The notes: generated by a model not told the origin, from the sequence alone. A DNA stretch of 64,000 nucleotides from Xanthomonas floridensis (GCF_001642575.1 NZ_LXNG01000022.1:1-64000); one strand, 5' to 3'. Shown: positions 9,409-20,065, counted from the stretch's first letter. Translations and numbers: made by a program.

Positions 9409-9944
9409 GCTGCCTCACCTCACCGCTTTAAGGTGATCGGTGGTCCAGCCACGACACCGCGATAGCAGATGCTGGCTGGACGCGAGTTGGCCAGCATTGC
9501 ACTGGTCGCCAAACCTGATGGCGATAGTCAGATGCAGGTGACGGAGGGTTCGGCGGCGTGACGATATCGATCGGACGTGGTTGGCAACACCGCTGAGCGG
9601 TGCTTCACGCGCTTGCAGGTAACCACCTACTCCCTGCACTTGCACCTGCACCACCGATGACCGCATCAATCAGCGCGTTTAGGCCGCAAGCGAACGCCAC
9701 GGAAGCCGCCAGATTCCCCGCACATTGCAAATTGGTACGAGCAGCCTCCCCCAGCGAGTTCGAACGCACTTTCAACGCGCTTTTAATATGCAGGTGATGC
9801 GTCGTGTTGGTTCGTCGACGCTTGGCCGCCTGCACGCTGAACACGGCTACGCGCGTGCACCAAACCGCCGATCCAGCAAGCTTCCAGACATTCAACGCGG
9901 CGCATGGTACGCGCGTCATCCACGCGCACTGAGCGAGGTGCCGT
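9409..9944. other. 536-bp gap without a supported gene
   Basis: No long reading frame here looks like a protein family. On the minus strand, about 9605-9770 reads a short Gly/Ala-rich hydrophobic peptide (AGNLAASVAFACGLNALIDAV followed by IGGAGASAG) with no convincing ATG or ribosome-binding site. This is too little to call a gene. The promoter of the downstream DUF3300 gene presumably lies toward 9944. Confidence 0.4.
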
Positions 9945-11765
9945 ATGCAACACACACAGTCCCGGGAGCGCCTGGCCTGGGCACTCGCCGTCGCATCCAC
10001 CGGCGCCATGGTGCTCGGCGGCTGCCAGCGTCACCCGCCCTCGCAGACGGCAGCGCCGCCCTCCGATCCATCGCCTCCGGTTGCCGCAGCGCCTGCGTAT
10101 ACGCCGCCAACTGCCGACCAGCTCTACCAGCTGGTCGCTCCAATCGCCCTGTTTCCCGACAAGCTGCTGGCGCAGACGCTGGCGGCTTCGGTGTATCCGG
10201 ATCAACTCATCACCGCGCAGGACTGGTTACGCGGTCATGGCGGCCTGAGCGCCAGCGACCGCGCGCAGGCCACCGTCTCGCAATCCTGGGACCCCAGCAT
10301 CAAGGCGCTGACCGCTTTTCCGGACGTGGTGGACCAGCTCGCCGGCAATCTCGACTGGACGCGGGCGCTGGGCGATGCCTACGCGCACGATCCCAATGAC
10401 GTGCTCAACGCAGTGCAGATCATGCGCCAGCGCGCCCAGGCCAGTGGTCACCTGCGCAGTACGCCGCAACAGCAGGTGCAGGTGGCGCGGCATGTGGTGG
10501 TCACGCCGATCCTGGACGCGGGCCGCGTGCCGCCGCCCACGCAAGTGATCACCATCGAACCGGCGCAACCGGACGTGGTCTACGTGCCGCGCTACGACCC
10601 AGGCGTGGTCTACGGCACACCGGTCGATGTGGACCGCACCTATCGCTATCACCCGGTGCGTTGGTACGACCAGAGCGATGTGGTGGCTACCGGCGTGGTG
10701 TCCTTTGGTGTCGGCGTGCTGGTCGGCAGTGCGCTGGAACACCATCATGGCTGGTTTGGTTGGGCAACCCCGGCGCCCGCATGGCATCGCTGGGGCTGGA
10801 ACAGCTGGCGCGTGGACTGGAATGCGCCGCCTGCAGCGCCGCATTACGTGGTCTACCAGCAACATGTGTACGCGCCGCAGACCACCATCATCAACAACCG
10901 CACTACCTATACCGATGCCCGCTCCTATGTGCATCAGGACCAACGTCGGTGGTCGAACAGCGCGCTGCCGTCTGCGCCTGGTGCGGCAGTGGTGGCCGCA
11001 GACGGCCCGATGTCGCATATGGCTGCGCCGGTCGCGCTGCCGGCAATCGCGCAATCCTTGCAGGCTGCGCAACGTCCCGGCGCATTTGCATCTGCGCCAG
11101 GCGACCCGCATCGCCCGCCCGACGACGCGCATCTGTCTGCGCCGCGTTTCAATGCACAGATGTTGCAGCCAGGCCGCCCGGTGGCGACGCATGCGCCCTC
11201 CCCGCTGCCAGCCACTCCGCCGCCGCCAGCTCAGGTGGCGCCGCACGGGCAGAATGCCCCTGCCCCGATGGTCGCTTCAGCCGATCATCCGGACATTCGA
11301 CACCCGGACACGCGAAGTATTGCATTGCAGAGCACGCGCCCCCCGCGTGCGGCGATGCCTCAGCCGCCACGCTCCTCGCCGAGAGCGTTTCCCAGCCTGA
11401 CAGCCAGCGAACCTGCGCCGCGCACTTCGCTGCCACCGCGCGAGGCCTTCGCCAACCAGCGACCGCGTGAGGCCAGACAGGCGGAACGGGAGGCGCGGCA
11501 GCTGCGTAACACCCCGATGCGTGGACAATCAGGCGCCCCGCCCCAGCAACATGCCGCTTTCGTGGAACAGCAACGGGTCGAGCAGCGGCCACAGCCATCG
11601 CGACCGGTTCAACATCATGTGGTGCAGGCGCCGCCGCAGCAGCACCCGCAGCGGGTGGCGTCGTTTACGGCACCTCACCAGGCCCCTGCCCGGCCGGCCG
11701 AACCGCATCCGCAGCGCCCGCATGCGCAACCGTCGCAGCATCATGACCACCGCCGCGACAGCTGA
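9945..11765 (+). CDS. DUF3300 domain lipoprotein
   Basis: This 606-aa protein has a signal peptide with lipobox LGGC (about residue 27). A DUF3300 domain follows at about 55-260 (YQLVAPIALFPDKLLAQTLAA, QSWDPSIKALTAFPDVV, DVVYVPRYDPGVVYG). A long disordered tail rich in Pro, Gln, Ala, Arg and His runs to the end. The N-terminal domain is well conserved in Proteobacteria but has no assigned function. The tail looks like a surface or periplasmic linker, and its His/Gln/Pro bias may reflect low-complexity expansion. It is monocistronic. Confidence 0.85.
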   Translation: MQHTQSRERLAWALAVASTGAMVLGGCQRHPPSQTAAPPSDPSPPVAAAPAYTPPTADQLYQLVAPIALFPDKLLAQTLAASVYPDQLITAQDWLRGHGGLSASDRAQATVSQSWDPSIKALTAFPDVVDQLAGNLDWTRALGDAYAHDPNDVLNAVQIMRQRAQASGHLRSTPQQQVQVARHVVVTPILDAGRVPPPTQVITIEPAQPDVVYVPRYDPGVVYGTPVDVDRTYRYHPVRWYDQSDVVATGVVSFGVGVLVGSALEHHHGWFGWATPAPAWHRWGWNSWRVDWNAPPAAPHYVVYQQHVYAPQTTIINNRTTYTDARSYVHQDQRRWSNSALPSAPGAAVVAADGPMSHMAAPVALPAIAQSLQAAQRPGAFASAPGDPHRPPDDAHLSAPRFNAQMLQPGRPVATHAPSPLPATPPPPAQVAPHGQNAPAPMVASADHPDIRHPDTRSIALQSTRPPRAAMPQPPRSSPRAFPSLTASEPAPRTSLPPREAFANQRPREARQAEREARQLRNTPMRGQSGAPPQQHAAFVEQQRVEQRPQPSRPVQHHVVQAPPQQHPQRVASFTAPHQAPARPAEPHPQRPHAQPSQHHDHRRDS

Positions 11766-12017
11766 GGCACATCTCATGGATCGGTCAGAAGCGTACCCGC
11801 AGCGCATGTACGCGCAGGCACCGCGGCAGCACGACGATCGCTCCGAGAGCTGAGGCACAGCGTTGAACGGATCAGGATCGTCGGCAGGTGGGCATGGGGC
11901 CCCTTGTTAGAAGCCCATCGCTACGTGGCCCAGCAAGGGAGTCAACAAGATCCAGTGCGCAGCCTCGCCTTACACGTCATCTCTCAATCCGAAGCGCGGG
12001 CGCGCGCAGCGCCCGCA

Positions 12018-13004
12018 TCAGCGCCCCAGGCGGTCCAGGGCTTCGGCCAGCTCCGGCGCCAGCGGCGCGCTGAGCACGTAAGGGGTCTTGCCGGCGTCGA
12101 GCGCGAACTCCAGCGATGCGGCGTGCAGAAACAGTCGCTTCAGGCCAAGCTGGTCGCGCAGGCGCTTGTTGACCTCCGCCTCGCCGTATTTGTCGTCGCC
12201 GGCCACCGGGTGGCCCAGATGCTGGGCATGCACGCGGATCTGGTGGGTACGACCGGTCTCGATGCGGACCTCGCAATACGAATGCCCACCGCGCCGCTCC
12301 AGCAACTTGAAGTGGCTCAGCGAGGGCTTGCCGATCGCATTCACCTGCACGTGCCGCTCGCCCCCCTGGCGCAGGCCGATATGCAGGGGCGCATCGACCG
12401 TCATCACCCCATCGGGCATGCGCCCGACCAGCAGGGTCAGGTAGCGCTTGGTAATGCCGCGGCCTTCGACGCGGTCGTCCTCGCGCATCAGCGCCTGCAA
12501 TTCGGTCAGCGCCGAGCGTTTCTTGGCCACGATCAACAGGCCGGAGGTATCGCGGTCGAGCCGGTGCACCAGCTCCAGGCTCTGGTTGGGGCGGAGCGCG
12601 CGCAGGGTTTCGATCGCACCGAAACTGATTCCGCTGCCGCCATGGCTGGCCACACCCGAAGGCTTGTTCAGCGCCAGCAGGCGCGCGTCCTCGAACACGA
12701 TGGCCGCTTCCAGCCGGGCCAGGAACGACGCCGGTGGCGCGGTCTTGTCGCCTTCCTCGGTCACGCGCACCGGCGGGATGCGGACTTCTTCGCCGCCTTC
12801 CAGCTTGCGTTCGGCCTTGGCCCGCCCGCCATTCACGCGCACCTGACCGCTGCGCACCAGCTTGTAGATCAGGCTACGCGGAGCGCCCTTGAGCTGGCCG
12901 AGCAGGAAATTGTCCAGCCGCTGCCCAGTACGGTCTTCCGGAACTTTGAGAATGCGCACGCCTACACGGTCGGCAGGTGGCTTGGGGGGCTGGGGGTCGG
13001 TCAT
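12018..13004 (-). CDS. rluC: 23S rRNA pseudouridine synthase RluC
   Basis: This 328-aa protein has an N-terminal S4 RNA-binding domain (about 15-80, QRLDNFLLGQLKGAPRSLIYKLVRSGQVRVNG) and an RsuA/RluA catalytic domain with HRLDRDTSGLLIVAKK, whose Asp in HRLD is the nucleophile. RluC makes pseudouridine at 23S rRNA positions 955, 2504 and 2580 (E. coli numbering). It is divergent from rne across 401 bp, the same pairing as in E. coli, which supports the RluC rather than RluA/RluD assignment. Confidence 0.93.
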   Translation of the reverse strand: MTDPQPPKPPADRVGVRILKVPEDRTGQRLDNFLLGQLKGAPRSLIYKLVRSGQVRVNGGRAKAERKLEGGEEVRIPPVRVTEEGDKTAPPASFLARLEAAIVFEDARLLALNKPSGVASHGGSGISFGAIETLRALRPNQSLELVHRLDRDTSGLLIVAKKRSALTELQALMREDDRVEGRGITKRYLTLLVGRMPDGVMTVDAPLHIGLRQGGERHVQVNAIGKPSLSHFKLLERRGGHSYCEVRIETGRTHQIRVHAQHLGHPVAGDDKYGEAEVNKRLRDQLGLKRLFLHAASLEFALDAGKTPYVLSAPLAPELAEALDRLGR

Positions 13005-13405
13005 CCGGCTCTTTATTCTGTTACACTCGGCGAGCGAGATAAGGGTTTGATTTCGTTGGAAGTTGATTGGCCAGAAGCCTGACTTCCGATGATTCCGGCA
13101 CAGTGCGCGACCACCGCCCCCGGGGCGGCCATGTTAGCGGCTCACCGGCCTGCCCGGCCATCGCCAGCGGTCTTTGACCGTTGCGTTGAACATGTCCCGT
13201 GCGCGGCCCCGGTATCGTCTGGACGCAGCGCCGGCCCTGAAACACCTAAAAACTTTAAGAGAAGCGCTCCCGCGGCCTGCCGTGGTGTTGCAGCGCTGGA
13301 AACCCTAGCCAGGCCTGTCCGCGCGTTGCGCGAAAGGCCGGCGACCTGTTCCAGAGGCGAAACGTCACGGCGTTCCGCGCGGTAGAGCGCGCGAGGAACG
13401 CAACA
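13005..13405. promoter_or_regulatory. rluC-rne divergent intergenic region, rne leader
   Basis: These 401 bp separate two divergently transcribed genes and contain no supported ORF. In E. coli the long rne 5' untranslated region folds and mediates RNase E autoregulation; a comparable length here suggests the same, as inference only. GC-rich inverted repeats are visible around 13310-13345 (ggcctgtccgcgcg...cgcgaaaggcc). I did not assign -35/-10 boxes. Confidence 0.4.
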
Positions 13406-16400
13406 ATGAAGCGAATGCTGATCAACGCAACGCAGGCCGAAGAGCTGCGCGTGGCGATTGTGGACGGCCAGACCCTGTACGACATCGACATCGAACAGCC
13501 GTCCAAGGAACAAAAGAAGTCCAACATCTACAAGGGCCGTATCACCCGGCTTGAGCCCTCTCTGGAGGCGGCGTTCGTGGACTATGGCGCCGAGCGCCAT
13601 GGCTTTCTGCCGCTGAAGGAAATCTCCCGCGATTATTTCCAGGCCGGCGTCGACCACAACAAGTCGACCATTCGCGAGCTGCTGCGCGAAGGCCAGGAAA
13701 TCGTGGTGCAGGTCGACAAGGAAGAGCGCGGCAACAAGGGCGCGGCCCTGACCACGTTCATCTCGCTGGCCGGCCGCTACATGGTGCTGATGCCCAATTC
13801 GCCCAGCGCCGGTGGCGTCTCGCGCCGGATCGAAGGCGAAGACCGCGCCGCGCTGAAGGAAGCGCTGGACAAGCTCGATATCCCCGACGACATGGGCGTG
13901 ATCATCCGCACCGCCGGTGTCGGCCGTGACGCCGAAGAACTGCAGTGGGATCTGGATTATCTGCTGCAGACCTGGAAGGCGATCGCCGAGGCTGCGCTGA
14001 GCAAGCCGGCCGCGTTCCTGATCTATCAGGAATCGCGCCTGATCATCCGCGCATTGCGCGACTACCTGCGCGCCGACGTCGGCGAGATCCTGGTCGATAC
14101 GCCGGAGCTGTATGCCGACGCCCAGGAATTCATGAAGCAGGTGATGCCGCAGAGCCTGCGCAAGCTCAAGCACTACACCGACGACATCCCGCTGTTCAAC
14201 CGCTTCCAGATCGAATCCCAGATCGAAGGCGCCTATGAGCGCAACGTGCGCCTGCCGTCGGGCGGCTCGATCGTGGTCGACCAGACCGAAGCCCTGACCG
14301 CCGTCGACGTGAACTCCTCGCGCGCCACCAAGGGCAGCGACATCGAGGAAACCGCGTTCCAGACCAACCTGGAAGCGGCCGAAGAAGTCGCGCGCCAGCT
14401 GCGCCTGCGCGACCTCGGCGGCCTGGTGGTCATCGACTTCATCGACATGGCCTCGTCCAAGCACCAGCGCGAAGTCGAAAACAAGCTGCAGAACGCGCTC
14501 AAGTACGACCGCGCCCGTGTGCAGTTGGGTCGCATCTCGCGCTTCGGCCTGATGGAAATGAGCCGTCAGCGGCTGCGTCCGAGCCTGGGCGAATCCAGCC
14601 AGATCGTCTGCCCGCGTTGCGATGGCCATGGCCGCATGCGCAGCGTCGAGTCGCTGTCGCTGTCGATCATCCGCGTGGCCGAAGAGCACGCGATGAAGGA
14701 GAACACCGGGCAGGTGCTGGTGCAGGCGCCGGTGGAAATCGCCAACTACCTGCTCAACGAAAAGCGCAGTGCGCTGCGTGAGATCGAGCAGCGCCACGAG
14801 TCGCCGATCATCATCGTGGCCGACGAGCAGCTGCATACCCCGCACTACGAAGTCACCCGTCTGCGCGAGAACGAGTTGGGCGAAGACAGCGGCAAGCCGA
14901 GCTATCAGCGCGGCACCCCGCGCAAGTTGCCGGTGCATGCGCTGACCAAGGCGCAGTTGAACATCCCGGCCGCCCCGGCGGTGACCTCGATCAAGCCAAG
15001 CCAGCCCGCTCCGGTGCGCGAAGAGGCCCCTGCCCCGGTTGCGCCTGTCGCCGCGCCGGCGCCAGTGGTGACCGTGCCGATTCCGGCGCCGGTCACCGGC
15101 GTGGTCGGTTGGCTGAAGCGTATTTTCGGTGGCGTCGAGCCGGTCGCTCCCGCGCCCGAGTCGACTCCGCGTCCGCGCCAGAACGATGCCGGCCGCAACA
15201 ATCGTAACGAGCGCGGCGAGCGCGGTGGTCAACGTCGCGACGGTCGCGATGCCCGTAACGGCGGCCAGAGCCGCGGTAATGGCGGTAATGGCAACGGCAA
15301 CGGTGCCAACAAGGAGCGTCGCGATGAGCGACGCCAGCCGGCCAGCGGCCAGGGTGCGCAGAACGGCGCCCAGGCACAGCAGCAGGTGCAGGTGCCCAAG
15401 CCGCCGCGCAACGAAGCGCAGGCACCGAAGCAGCAGCAACCGCAGCAACCGCAGCAGCAGAAGCCCAAGCCGCAGAACCAGGCCCCGCGCCCGCCGCGTG
15501 CGCCCGCACAGCAGGACGGTGCGCCGTCCGAGCGTCAGCCGCGTCCGGCACGCCAGGATGAGGGGACGGCGGCAGCGCAGACCACTACCGCGACTGCCGC
15601 AACGGCAACGACGTCGAGCGTGGTGTCTGCCATCGCCGAAACCGCTGCACCGGTCAACACCCAGAGCAATGCCAACGAGGCAACCCCAGCGCATCCGGTC
15701 GAGGTTGTGGTGAGCGAATCCACTGCCGACCGCGGCACCGACGCGAATGCGGCTGCGCCGGCCCAGGAGGCCTCGGGCGACGATGCGGCCAATGGCGAAG
15801 GCGGAAGCCGTCGTCGTCGCGGACGTCGCGGCGGACGCCGTCGTCGTCGTGGCGCCGGTGCCAATGGTGAGGGCGGCAGCAGCGTCGATGGTCTGGAGGC
15901 CGACGATCTGGACGGCGATGCCGACACCGATCTGGACGGTGATGGCGAAGGTGACGATGCCGGTCCGCAGGCTCACGCCTCGGCCGCGCCGCGTGCCGGC
16001 CAGCCGGAGTTCGACTTCGACGACGACGCGCCGGCAGCTGCCGTGCGCAAGCCCGAAGCTGCCACGCAGGCAGCTGCCAAGCCGCGCCCGGTTCCCAAGG
16101 AACGTGCAGAGCCGCAAGGCGGCAGCGAGACGGCCTCGACCACCGCGCCGGTTTCCAACGCCGTGCCGTCGTCGCAGCCCTCGGCAGCGGTGCCGGTTGC
16201 CGCAGCTGATGCCACTCGCGACCGCCCTGCGGCGCCGGCTGTTGCCGCCGAGGCACCTGCCAAGCCTGCTGCGACGCCGTCGACGGCTGCTGGTGCAGAC
16301 GTTGCCGCAACGCAGTCGGTAGAACAGCGCCCGGCTCCGGTCGCCCCGCAGGTCTCCGCTGCGCCGGCACTTGTCGCTACAGCCACCACCCCGGCATCCG

Positions 16401-17080
16401 CTGCGGCACGTGTGGCAACTACTGGGACTGCGGCTGCCGCATCGGTGCCAGCTACCGCGCCTGCAACACCGGCACCGGCTGCTGTAACGCCGGTGGCAGC
16501 AGGGGCTGAGGCCGGCTCTCAACGCCAGCCCTCCGCATCGGCCAATGCCGCTGCGCCCGTGGCCGGCAAGGCCGCTGCACCGGAAGCCGACAAGCAGGAG
16601 CACGTTGCTTCGGCGGGCACTGCAACGCCTGTGGTGCAATCGGCGCCGGCGCAAGCCACCACCGTGAAGCCTGCTGCCGATCTGCCTGCGGCGGCAACGC
16701 CAACGGCGCAGGCGGCAGTGGTCACGGTCAACGCGCCGCACACTGCACCGTCTGCCCCGCAGTCACCGTCGGCCGAGGTCGCTGTCACTTCCACTGCAGC
16801 GGTCGTGCCGACCAGCTCCACGGCAGACGCCGCGCCGGTGCGCAAGCCCTATGCTCCGGTGCAGACCACCCTGCTCGATGCGCTGAGCCCCAACGATGCT
16901 GCCGCCCCCGCATCTTCGGTCAGCCAAGCGCCGACAGCCCCTGCCGCAATGCAGGAGACGGCGGCAGACAAGCCCAAGCCGACGGTGATCGTGTCCGAGC
17001 CAGCAAAGCCGGTTGCCCCGTCGTCTGACGCCGATGAGGCGAAGGATGACGACAGCAACAAGCCGCATGGCGATCACTGA
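13406..17080 (+). CDS. rne: Ribonuclease E
   Basis: The protein is 1224 aa. The N-terminal catalytic half (about 1-520) has the S1 domain ([22 protein letters not shown]), catalytic Asp301 and Asp344 ([14 protein letters not shown]) and the Zn-link Cys402/Cys405 (CPRC). The C-terminal scaffold half is low-complexity: a Gly/Asn/Arg-rich stretch (about 590-655), a Gln/Pro-rich stretch (about 670-690), an Arg-rich RNA-binding block (about 800-818), an acidic patch (about 830-855) and then a long Ala/Pro/Thr/Val tail. RNase E starts mRNA decay and processes rRNA and tRNA at AU-rich single-stranded sites. It is longer than the E. coli enzyme (1061 aa), through the tail only. Confidence 0.97.
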   Translation: MKRMLINATQAEELRVAIVDGQTLYDIDIEQPSKEQKKSNIYKGRITRLEPSLEAAFVDYGAERHGFLPLKEISRDYFQAGVDHNKSTIRELLREGQEIVVQVDKEERGNKGAALTTFISLAGRYMVLMPNSPSAGGVSRRIEGEDRAALKEALDKLDIPDDMGVIIRTAGVGRDAEELQWDLDYLLQTWKAIAEAALSKPAAFLIYQESRLIIRALRDYLRADVGEILVDTPELYADAQEFMKQVMPQSLRKLKHYTDDIPLFNRFQIESQIEGAYERNVRLPSGGSIVVDQTEALTAVDVNSSRATKGSDIEETAFQTNLEAAEEVARQLRLRDLGGLVVIDFIDMASSKHQREVENKLQNALKYDRARVQLGRISRFGLMEMSRQRLRPSLGESSQIVCPRCDGHGRMRSVESLSLSIIRVAEEHAMKENTGQVLVQAPVEIANYLLNEKRSALREIEQRHESPIIIVADEQLHTPHYEVTRLRENELGEDSGKPSYQRGTPRKLPVHALTKAQLNIPAAPAVTSIKPSQPAPVREEAPAPVAPVAAPAPVVTVPIPAPVTGVVGWLKRIFGGVEPVAPAPESTPRPRQNDAGRNNRNERGERGGQRRDGRDARNGGQSRGNGGNGNGNGANKERRDERRQPASGQGAQNGAQAQQQVQVPKPPRNEAQAPKQQQPQQPQQQKPKPQNQAPRPPRAPAQQDGAPSERQPRPARQDEGTAAAQTTTATAATATTSSVVSAIAETAAPVNTQSNANEATPAHPVEVVVSESTADRGTDANAAAPAQEASGDDAANGEGGSRRRRGRRGGRRRRRGAGANGEGGSSVDGLEADDLDGDADTDLDGDGEGDDAGPQAHASAAPRAGQPEFDFDDDAPAAAVRKPEAATQAAAKPRPVPKERAEPQGGSETASTTAPVSNAVPSSQPSAAVPVAAADATRDRPAAPAVAAEAPAKPAATPSTAAGADVAATQSVEQRPAPVAPQVSAAPALVATATTPASAAARVATTGTAAAASVPATAPATPAPAAVTPVAAGAEAGSQRQPSASANAAAPVAGKAAAPEADKQEHVASAGTATPVVQSAPAQATTVKPAADLPAAATPTAQAAVVTVNAPHTAPSAPQSPSAEVAVTSTAAVVPTSSTADAAPVRKPYAPVQTTLLDALSPNDAAAPASSVSQAPTAPAAMQETAADKPKPTVIVSEPAKPVAPSSDADEAKDDDSNKPHGDH

Positions 17081-17136
17081 TCCTCACCTGATCGATCGGG
17101 CTGGCCTGTGAGCTAACGGGCCATGTCAGCATGAAA

Positions 17137-17166
17137 AGCAGCGGCCTTCGGGCCGCTGTTTTTTTA
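17137..17166 (+). terminator. Rho-independent terminator of rne
   Basis: A 10-bp GC-rich stem (AGCAGCGGCC pairing with GGCCGCTGTT, one G-T pair) closes a TTCG tetraloop and is followed by a run of eight T. It begins 57 bp after the rne stop codon. Confidence 0.93.
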
Positions 17167-17167
17167 T

Positions 17168-17528
17168 GCGCGCCTGCAGGGTGGTGCACTGCACATGCCG
17201 CGGCGCATACCCCGATACGGCTTTCAGTCACCGCGTCTGTGGAAAGCCCCGCGCACCGCCTGTTTCGGCGCGGAAATTGCCGCACGGCAGTGCGCTAACA
17301 GCAAGTTCGCGCGGATGATGAGAGAACCGTTCGCGCGTTGGACTCGAGACAAGCGCAGGAGCGTGCTGATGCCTCCCGGCCACTCCCGCAGCAAGGCGCT
17401 TTGCACGTCGCGTGCGTGCTCATGCGCAGCGCCAGTGCTGCACATCTGCATTCGACGCGCATCGTTATGATCCGGGTCAACAGGCGCCTCGCCCTCCAGA
17501 CGCGGGGGAGTCCAAGTGGAGAGCAGCG
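17168..17528. other. 361-bp gap upstream of the DUF1963 gene
   Basis: The frame of the downstream gene is open back to 17412, but that stretch (RAHAQRQCCTSAFDAHRYDP) has no family character and a good ribosome-binding site precedes 17529. I see no other gene here; the promoter of the DUF1963 gene is expected in this gap. Confidence 0.4.
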
Positions 17529-19094
17529 ATGATGCAACGTCTCGAGACAGCGGAATTTTCCATCGAAGCCAATCCGATCTTCGACAACACACGCGTGTTC
17601 GGCGGCTCGATCAGTCTCAGACACGCGCAGCAGACCACGTTCTCGCCGCAGATCAGCGTGTGGACGGCCGCTGCCGAGCGCAAGCTGTCGGCAAAGACCT
17701 GGCTGACCAAATTGACGCGCGACGACGACCCGGTGATCGAGCGAAAGCCAGTGAGCGTTGCCGGAATGCACGGCGAGATGATCACCCTCAAGGGACGCCT
17801 CGAAGACTGGGAAACCAGGCAAGTGCGGGATTGGTATCGGTTGCGCGCGGTACTGGTCGCGCCTGATGGCCGCACCTGGTATCACGCCACCGCGATGACG
17901 AGTGAGAGCGATCGTGCAGCAATCGAAGCGGACTTCCTGCGCTTGCTCGGCTCCATCCAGGTGAAGCTGGAGGGCGCTGCGGCCAGCCAGGAACAAGCCG
18001 CGGGAGACGCCGAACAGGCGGCAGTATTGGCTGACATCAGGCATGCAATCGACACCGCCGCGCAAGCCCGACAGGCACGCGAAACGGCAGTGGCACGCAC
18101 CGCTGATGCGACGCGGCTCCATGTGCCGGTTGCCGATGTCCAGACGCGCTTCGATGCAGCCATTGCCATGCTCGGCCTGGATGGCAAGCGCGAGATCCTG
18201 CGCCGGATCGTACTGCCAGCTGTGTCCCTCACCGAGCGCGGCATTGCGGAGACGAACAGGATCGGTATCAGCCGGATCGGCGGCGGCCCGGATCTCGCCG
18301 CGGGGCAGGACTGGCCACGCGATGCCAGCGGTTTGTACTTGAATTTTCTGGCGCAGATCGCGCTGTCCGAATTGCCCGAGCGCGCCGAAACCCTGCCGGA
18401 GGCGGGGCTACTGGCGTTTTTCCCCGGATCGGACTACTCCGATTGGCGTGTCGTGTTCACTCCACCGGGCACCGCGCTGGTGGCTCATGCCCTGCCTGAC
18501 GACGCGATCGACACGACCGAAGCCGCAACGCGCATGGTCGGCTGGGACAATGCGCGGCAACGCTTCACTGCCAACGATACGAACGTGGACGGGTTGTCGG
18601 TCGAAACCGACGAACACGGACGCCTGCATTTCCAGCGTGACGGTCATGCGGTGATGGTCTTCGCCTCCGAATATGAAATCAGCCGATCGGCACAGGCATT
18701 GCGGCTGGAGCGATTGCTCAGTATGCCCCTGCATTTCGCCGATAGCGGCGATCCACATATTGATGCGGATGCGGGAATGGAGGATCTATCCAATTTCGCG
18801 CTGGCGCTGGCGGAAGGGTTCAGGGTCGGTGATGGGCCACAGCATCAGATGTTCGGGGTGTGCGGCCTGCGCGAATGGCACAGCATCCAGGCGCTGGCCG
18901 CTGAGCATGCGGCCAGGCAAGGCTGGGCCGACATCGCTGCACCCGATGGTTGGTTCGTCCTGCTCAAGCTGGCCTCTGGCGGCGGCGCCGACTTCAGCTT
19001 TTCCGACCATGGCGATTACCTCTTCCTGGCCCATCGCCAGGACGCCGCGAAGGGCGATTTTTCGCGCGTCTATGCGTTGGTGGAATCCAGCTGA
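17529..19094 (+). CDS. DUF1963 (YwqG-like) protein with N-terminal DcrB-like region
   Basis: The protein is 521 aa from ATG 17529 (GGAGAG lies 7 bases upstream). The first 150 residues (FGGSISLRHAQQTTFSPQISV, VAGMHGEMITLKGRLEDW) resemble the DcrB/PsbP-like domain found near type VI secretion genes; this is a tentative reading. A helical linker (about 155-205) rich in Ala/Gln/Glu follows. From about residue 210 to the end is a DUF1963/YwqG-type domain (GISRIGGGPDLAAGQDWPRD, LNFLAQIALSELP, KLASGGGADFSFSDHGDYLFL). YwqG homologues are often close to contact-dependent or polymorphic toxin systems, but no secretion gene is nearby here. No signal peptide. Function unknown. Confidence 0.7.
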   Translation: MMQRLETAEFSIEANPIFDNTRVFGGSISLRHAQQTTFSPQISVWTAAAERKLSAKTWLTKLTRDDDPVIERKPVSVAGMHGEMITLKGRLEDWETRQVRDWYRLRAVLVAPDGRTWYHATAMTSESDRAAIEADFLRLLGSIQVKLEGAAASQEQAAGDAEQAAVLADIRHAIDTAAQARQARETAVARTADATRLHVPVADVQTRFDAAIAMLGLDGKREILRRIVLPAVSLTERGIAETNRIGISRIGGGPDLAAGQDWPRDASGLYLNFLAQIALSELPERAETLPEAGLLAFFPGSDYSDWRVVFTPPGTALVAHALPDDAIDTTEAATRMVGWDNARQRFTANDTNVDGLSVETDEHGRLHFQRDGHAVMVFASEYEISRSAQALRLERLLSMPLHFADSGDPHIDADAGMEDLSNFALALAEGFRVGDGPQHQMFGVCGLREWHSIQALAAEHAARQGWADIAAPDGWFVLLKLASGGGADFSFSDHGDYLFLAHRQDAAKGDFSRVYALVESS

Positions 19095-19178
19095 CACCGT
19101 TGACGGGACACAAGCGCACTGAGGCAAGAGGCAATGTCCGCCCAAGCAGCATGCTTTAACTGATATCCCGGCGCGCTA

Positions 19179-19196
19179 CGGGCAGCTCGCTGCCCG
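19179..19196. other. Hairpin between convergent DUF1963 and gacA genes
   Basis: A 7-bp perfect stem (CGGGCAG/CTGCCCG) with loop CTCG lies 13 bp beyond the gacA stop codon, between two convergent genes. No T run follows on either strand, so terminator function is only possible. Confidence 0.4.
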
Positions 19197-19208
19197 CAAG
19201 GTGTCGGC

Positions 19209-19856
19209 TTACAGAATCCTGGAAGGGTCGGTCAAGCCGTACTGGTTCGCCAGGCGCGCCAGCGCAATGTTGTCCTGGATGCCAACCTTCTCGAACAGGC
19301 GCGCCTTGTGCGTATTGATGGTCTTGGCGCTGAGATTCAGGCGCTTGGCGATGTCTTCCTGACGCAAGCCCTGGGTCAGCAGCAAGGCGACCTCCAGCTC
19401 GCGCGGCGACAACGCATCGAATGGCGAGCCGCCACCTTCCAGATTGGACAGCGCCAGATTCTGCGCGATCGTATTGCCCAGATAACGCCGTCCCAATGCA
19501 ACCTCACGCACCGCCCGCAGCAGCTCATGCGCGTCGCCGCCCTTGCCTACATAGCCGGACGCACCAGCTTCGAGCAACCGCTTGGGCAGTGGGCCATCTT
19601 CCAGCACCGACACGATGATGACGCGCGTGCCGTAATCACCCTTGACGATGCGCTCGGTGATTTCCAGGCCGCTCACGCCGGGCAGATGCAGATCGCACAG
19701 CACGATATCGGGCTTGAGCTGTCGAATCTGCGGCAGCGCCGCTTCGCCGCTTTCTGCCTCGCCCACCACATCGACGTCCACTTCCTTGGACAGGATCATC
19801 TTCATGCCGGTACGCACGAGTGCATGATCGTCGATCAGAAAAACTCTGATGGTCAT
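19209..19856 (-). CDS. gacA: GacA/UvrY-type response regulator
   Basis: This 215-aa protein has a receiver domain (about 1-120) with the phospho-acceptor Asp55 in VLCDLHLPG and acidic Asp9/Asp10, and a LuxR-type helix-turn-helix (about 148-210; LSPRELEVALLLTQGLRQEDIA, LNLSAKTINTHKARLFEKVG). GacA homologues are activated by the GacS/BarA sensor and usually control small regulatory RNAs that titrate RsmA/CsrA, affecting motility and virulence. No sensor kinase is in the window. In many gammaproteobacteria gacA/uvrY directly precedes uvrC; here uvrC and pgsA lie on the same strand some 7 kb away, so the old pairing seems split. Confidence 0.88.
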   Translation of the reverse strand: MTIRVFLIDDHALVRTGMKMILSKEVDVDVVGEAESGEAALPQIRQLKPDIVLCDLHLPGVSGLEITERIVKGDYGTRVIIVSVLEDGPLPKRLLEAGASGYVGKGGDAHELLRAVREVALGRRYLGNTIAQNLALSNLEGGGSPFDALSPRELEVALLLTQGLRQEDIAKRLNLSAKTINTHKARLFEKVGIQDNIALARLANQYGLTDPSRIL

Positions 19857-20065
19857 CCTTGTTGTCCTCGCTGTGCGGCTGGCTGGTGCAGCCTAGCTCC
19901 GTGAATAATTCAGGGCAAGCTCGATGCGACGTATTACGCAAGAGTTAGAGCGGTAGACGCGCGTTCTGCGGGCAGCGACACGTGTTTGCCTGTGTCGTTG
20001 TCGTGTGTCCGCATGATGCAAGCGCCTGCAATGCAGGCCGTATCGGGCAACGCAGTCGCGCCTGG

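Noticed and set aside
11904..13082. A 392-codon frame antisense to rluC
   Set aside because: Shadow frame; rluC carries complete S4 and catalytic motifs.
13142..16741. A 1199-codon open frame antisense to rne
   Set aside because: It mirrors the third-position GC bias of rne; composition is Arg/Gly/Cys-rich with no family, and RNase E on the other strand is certain.
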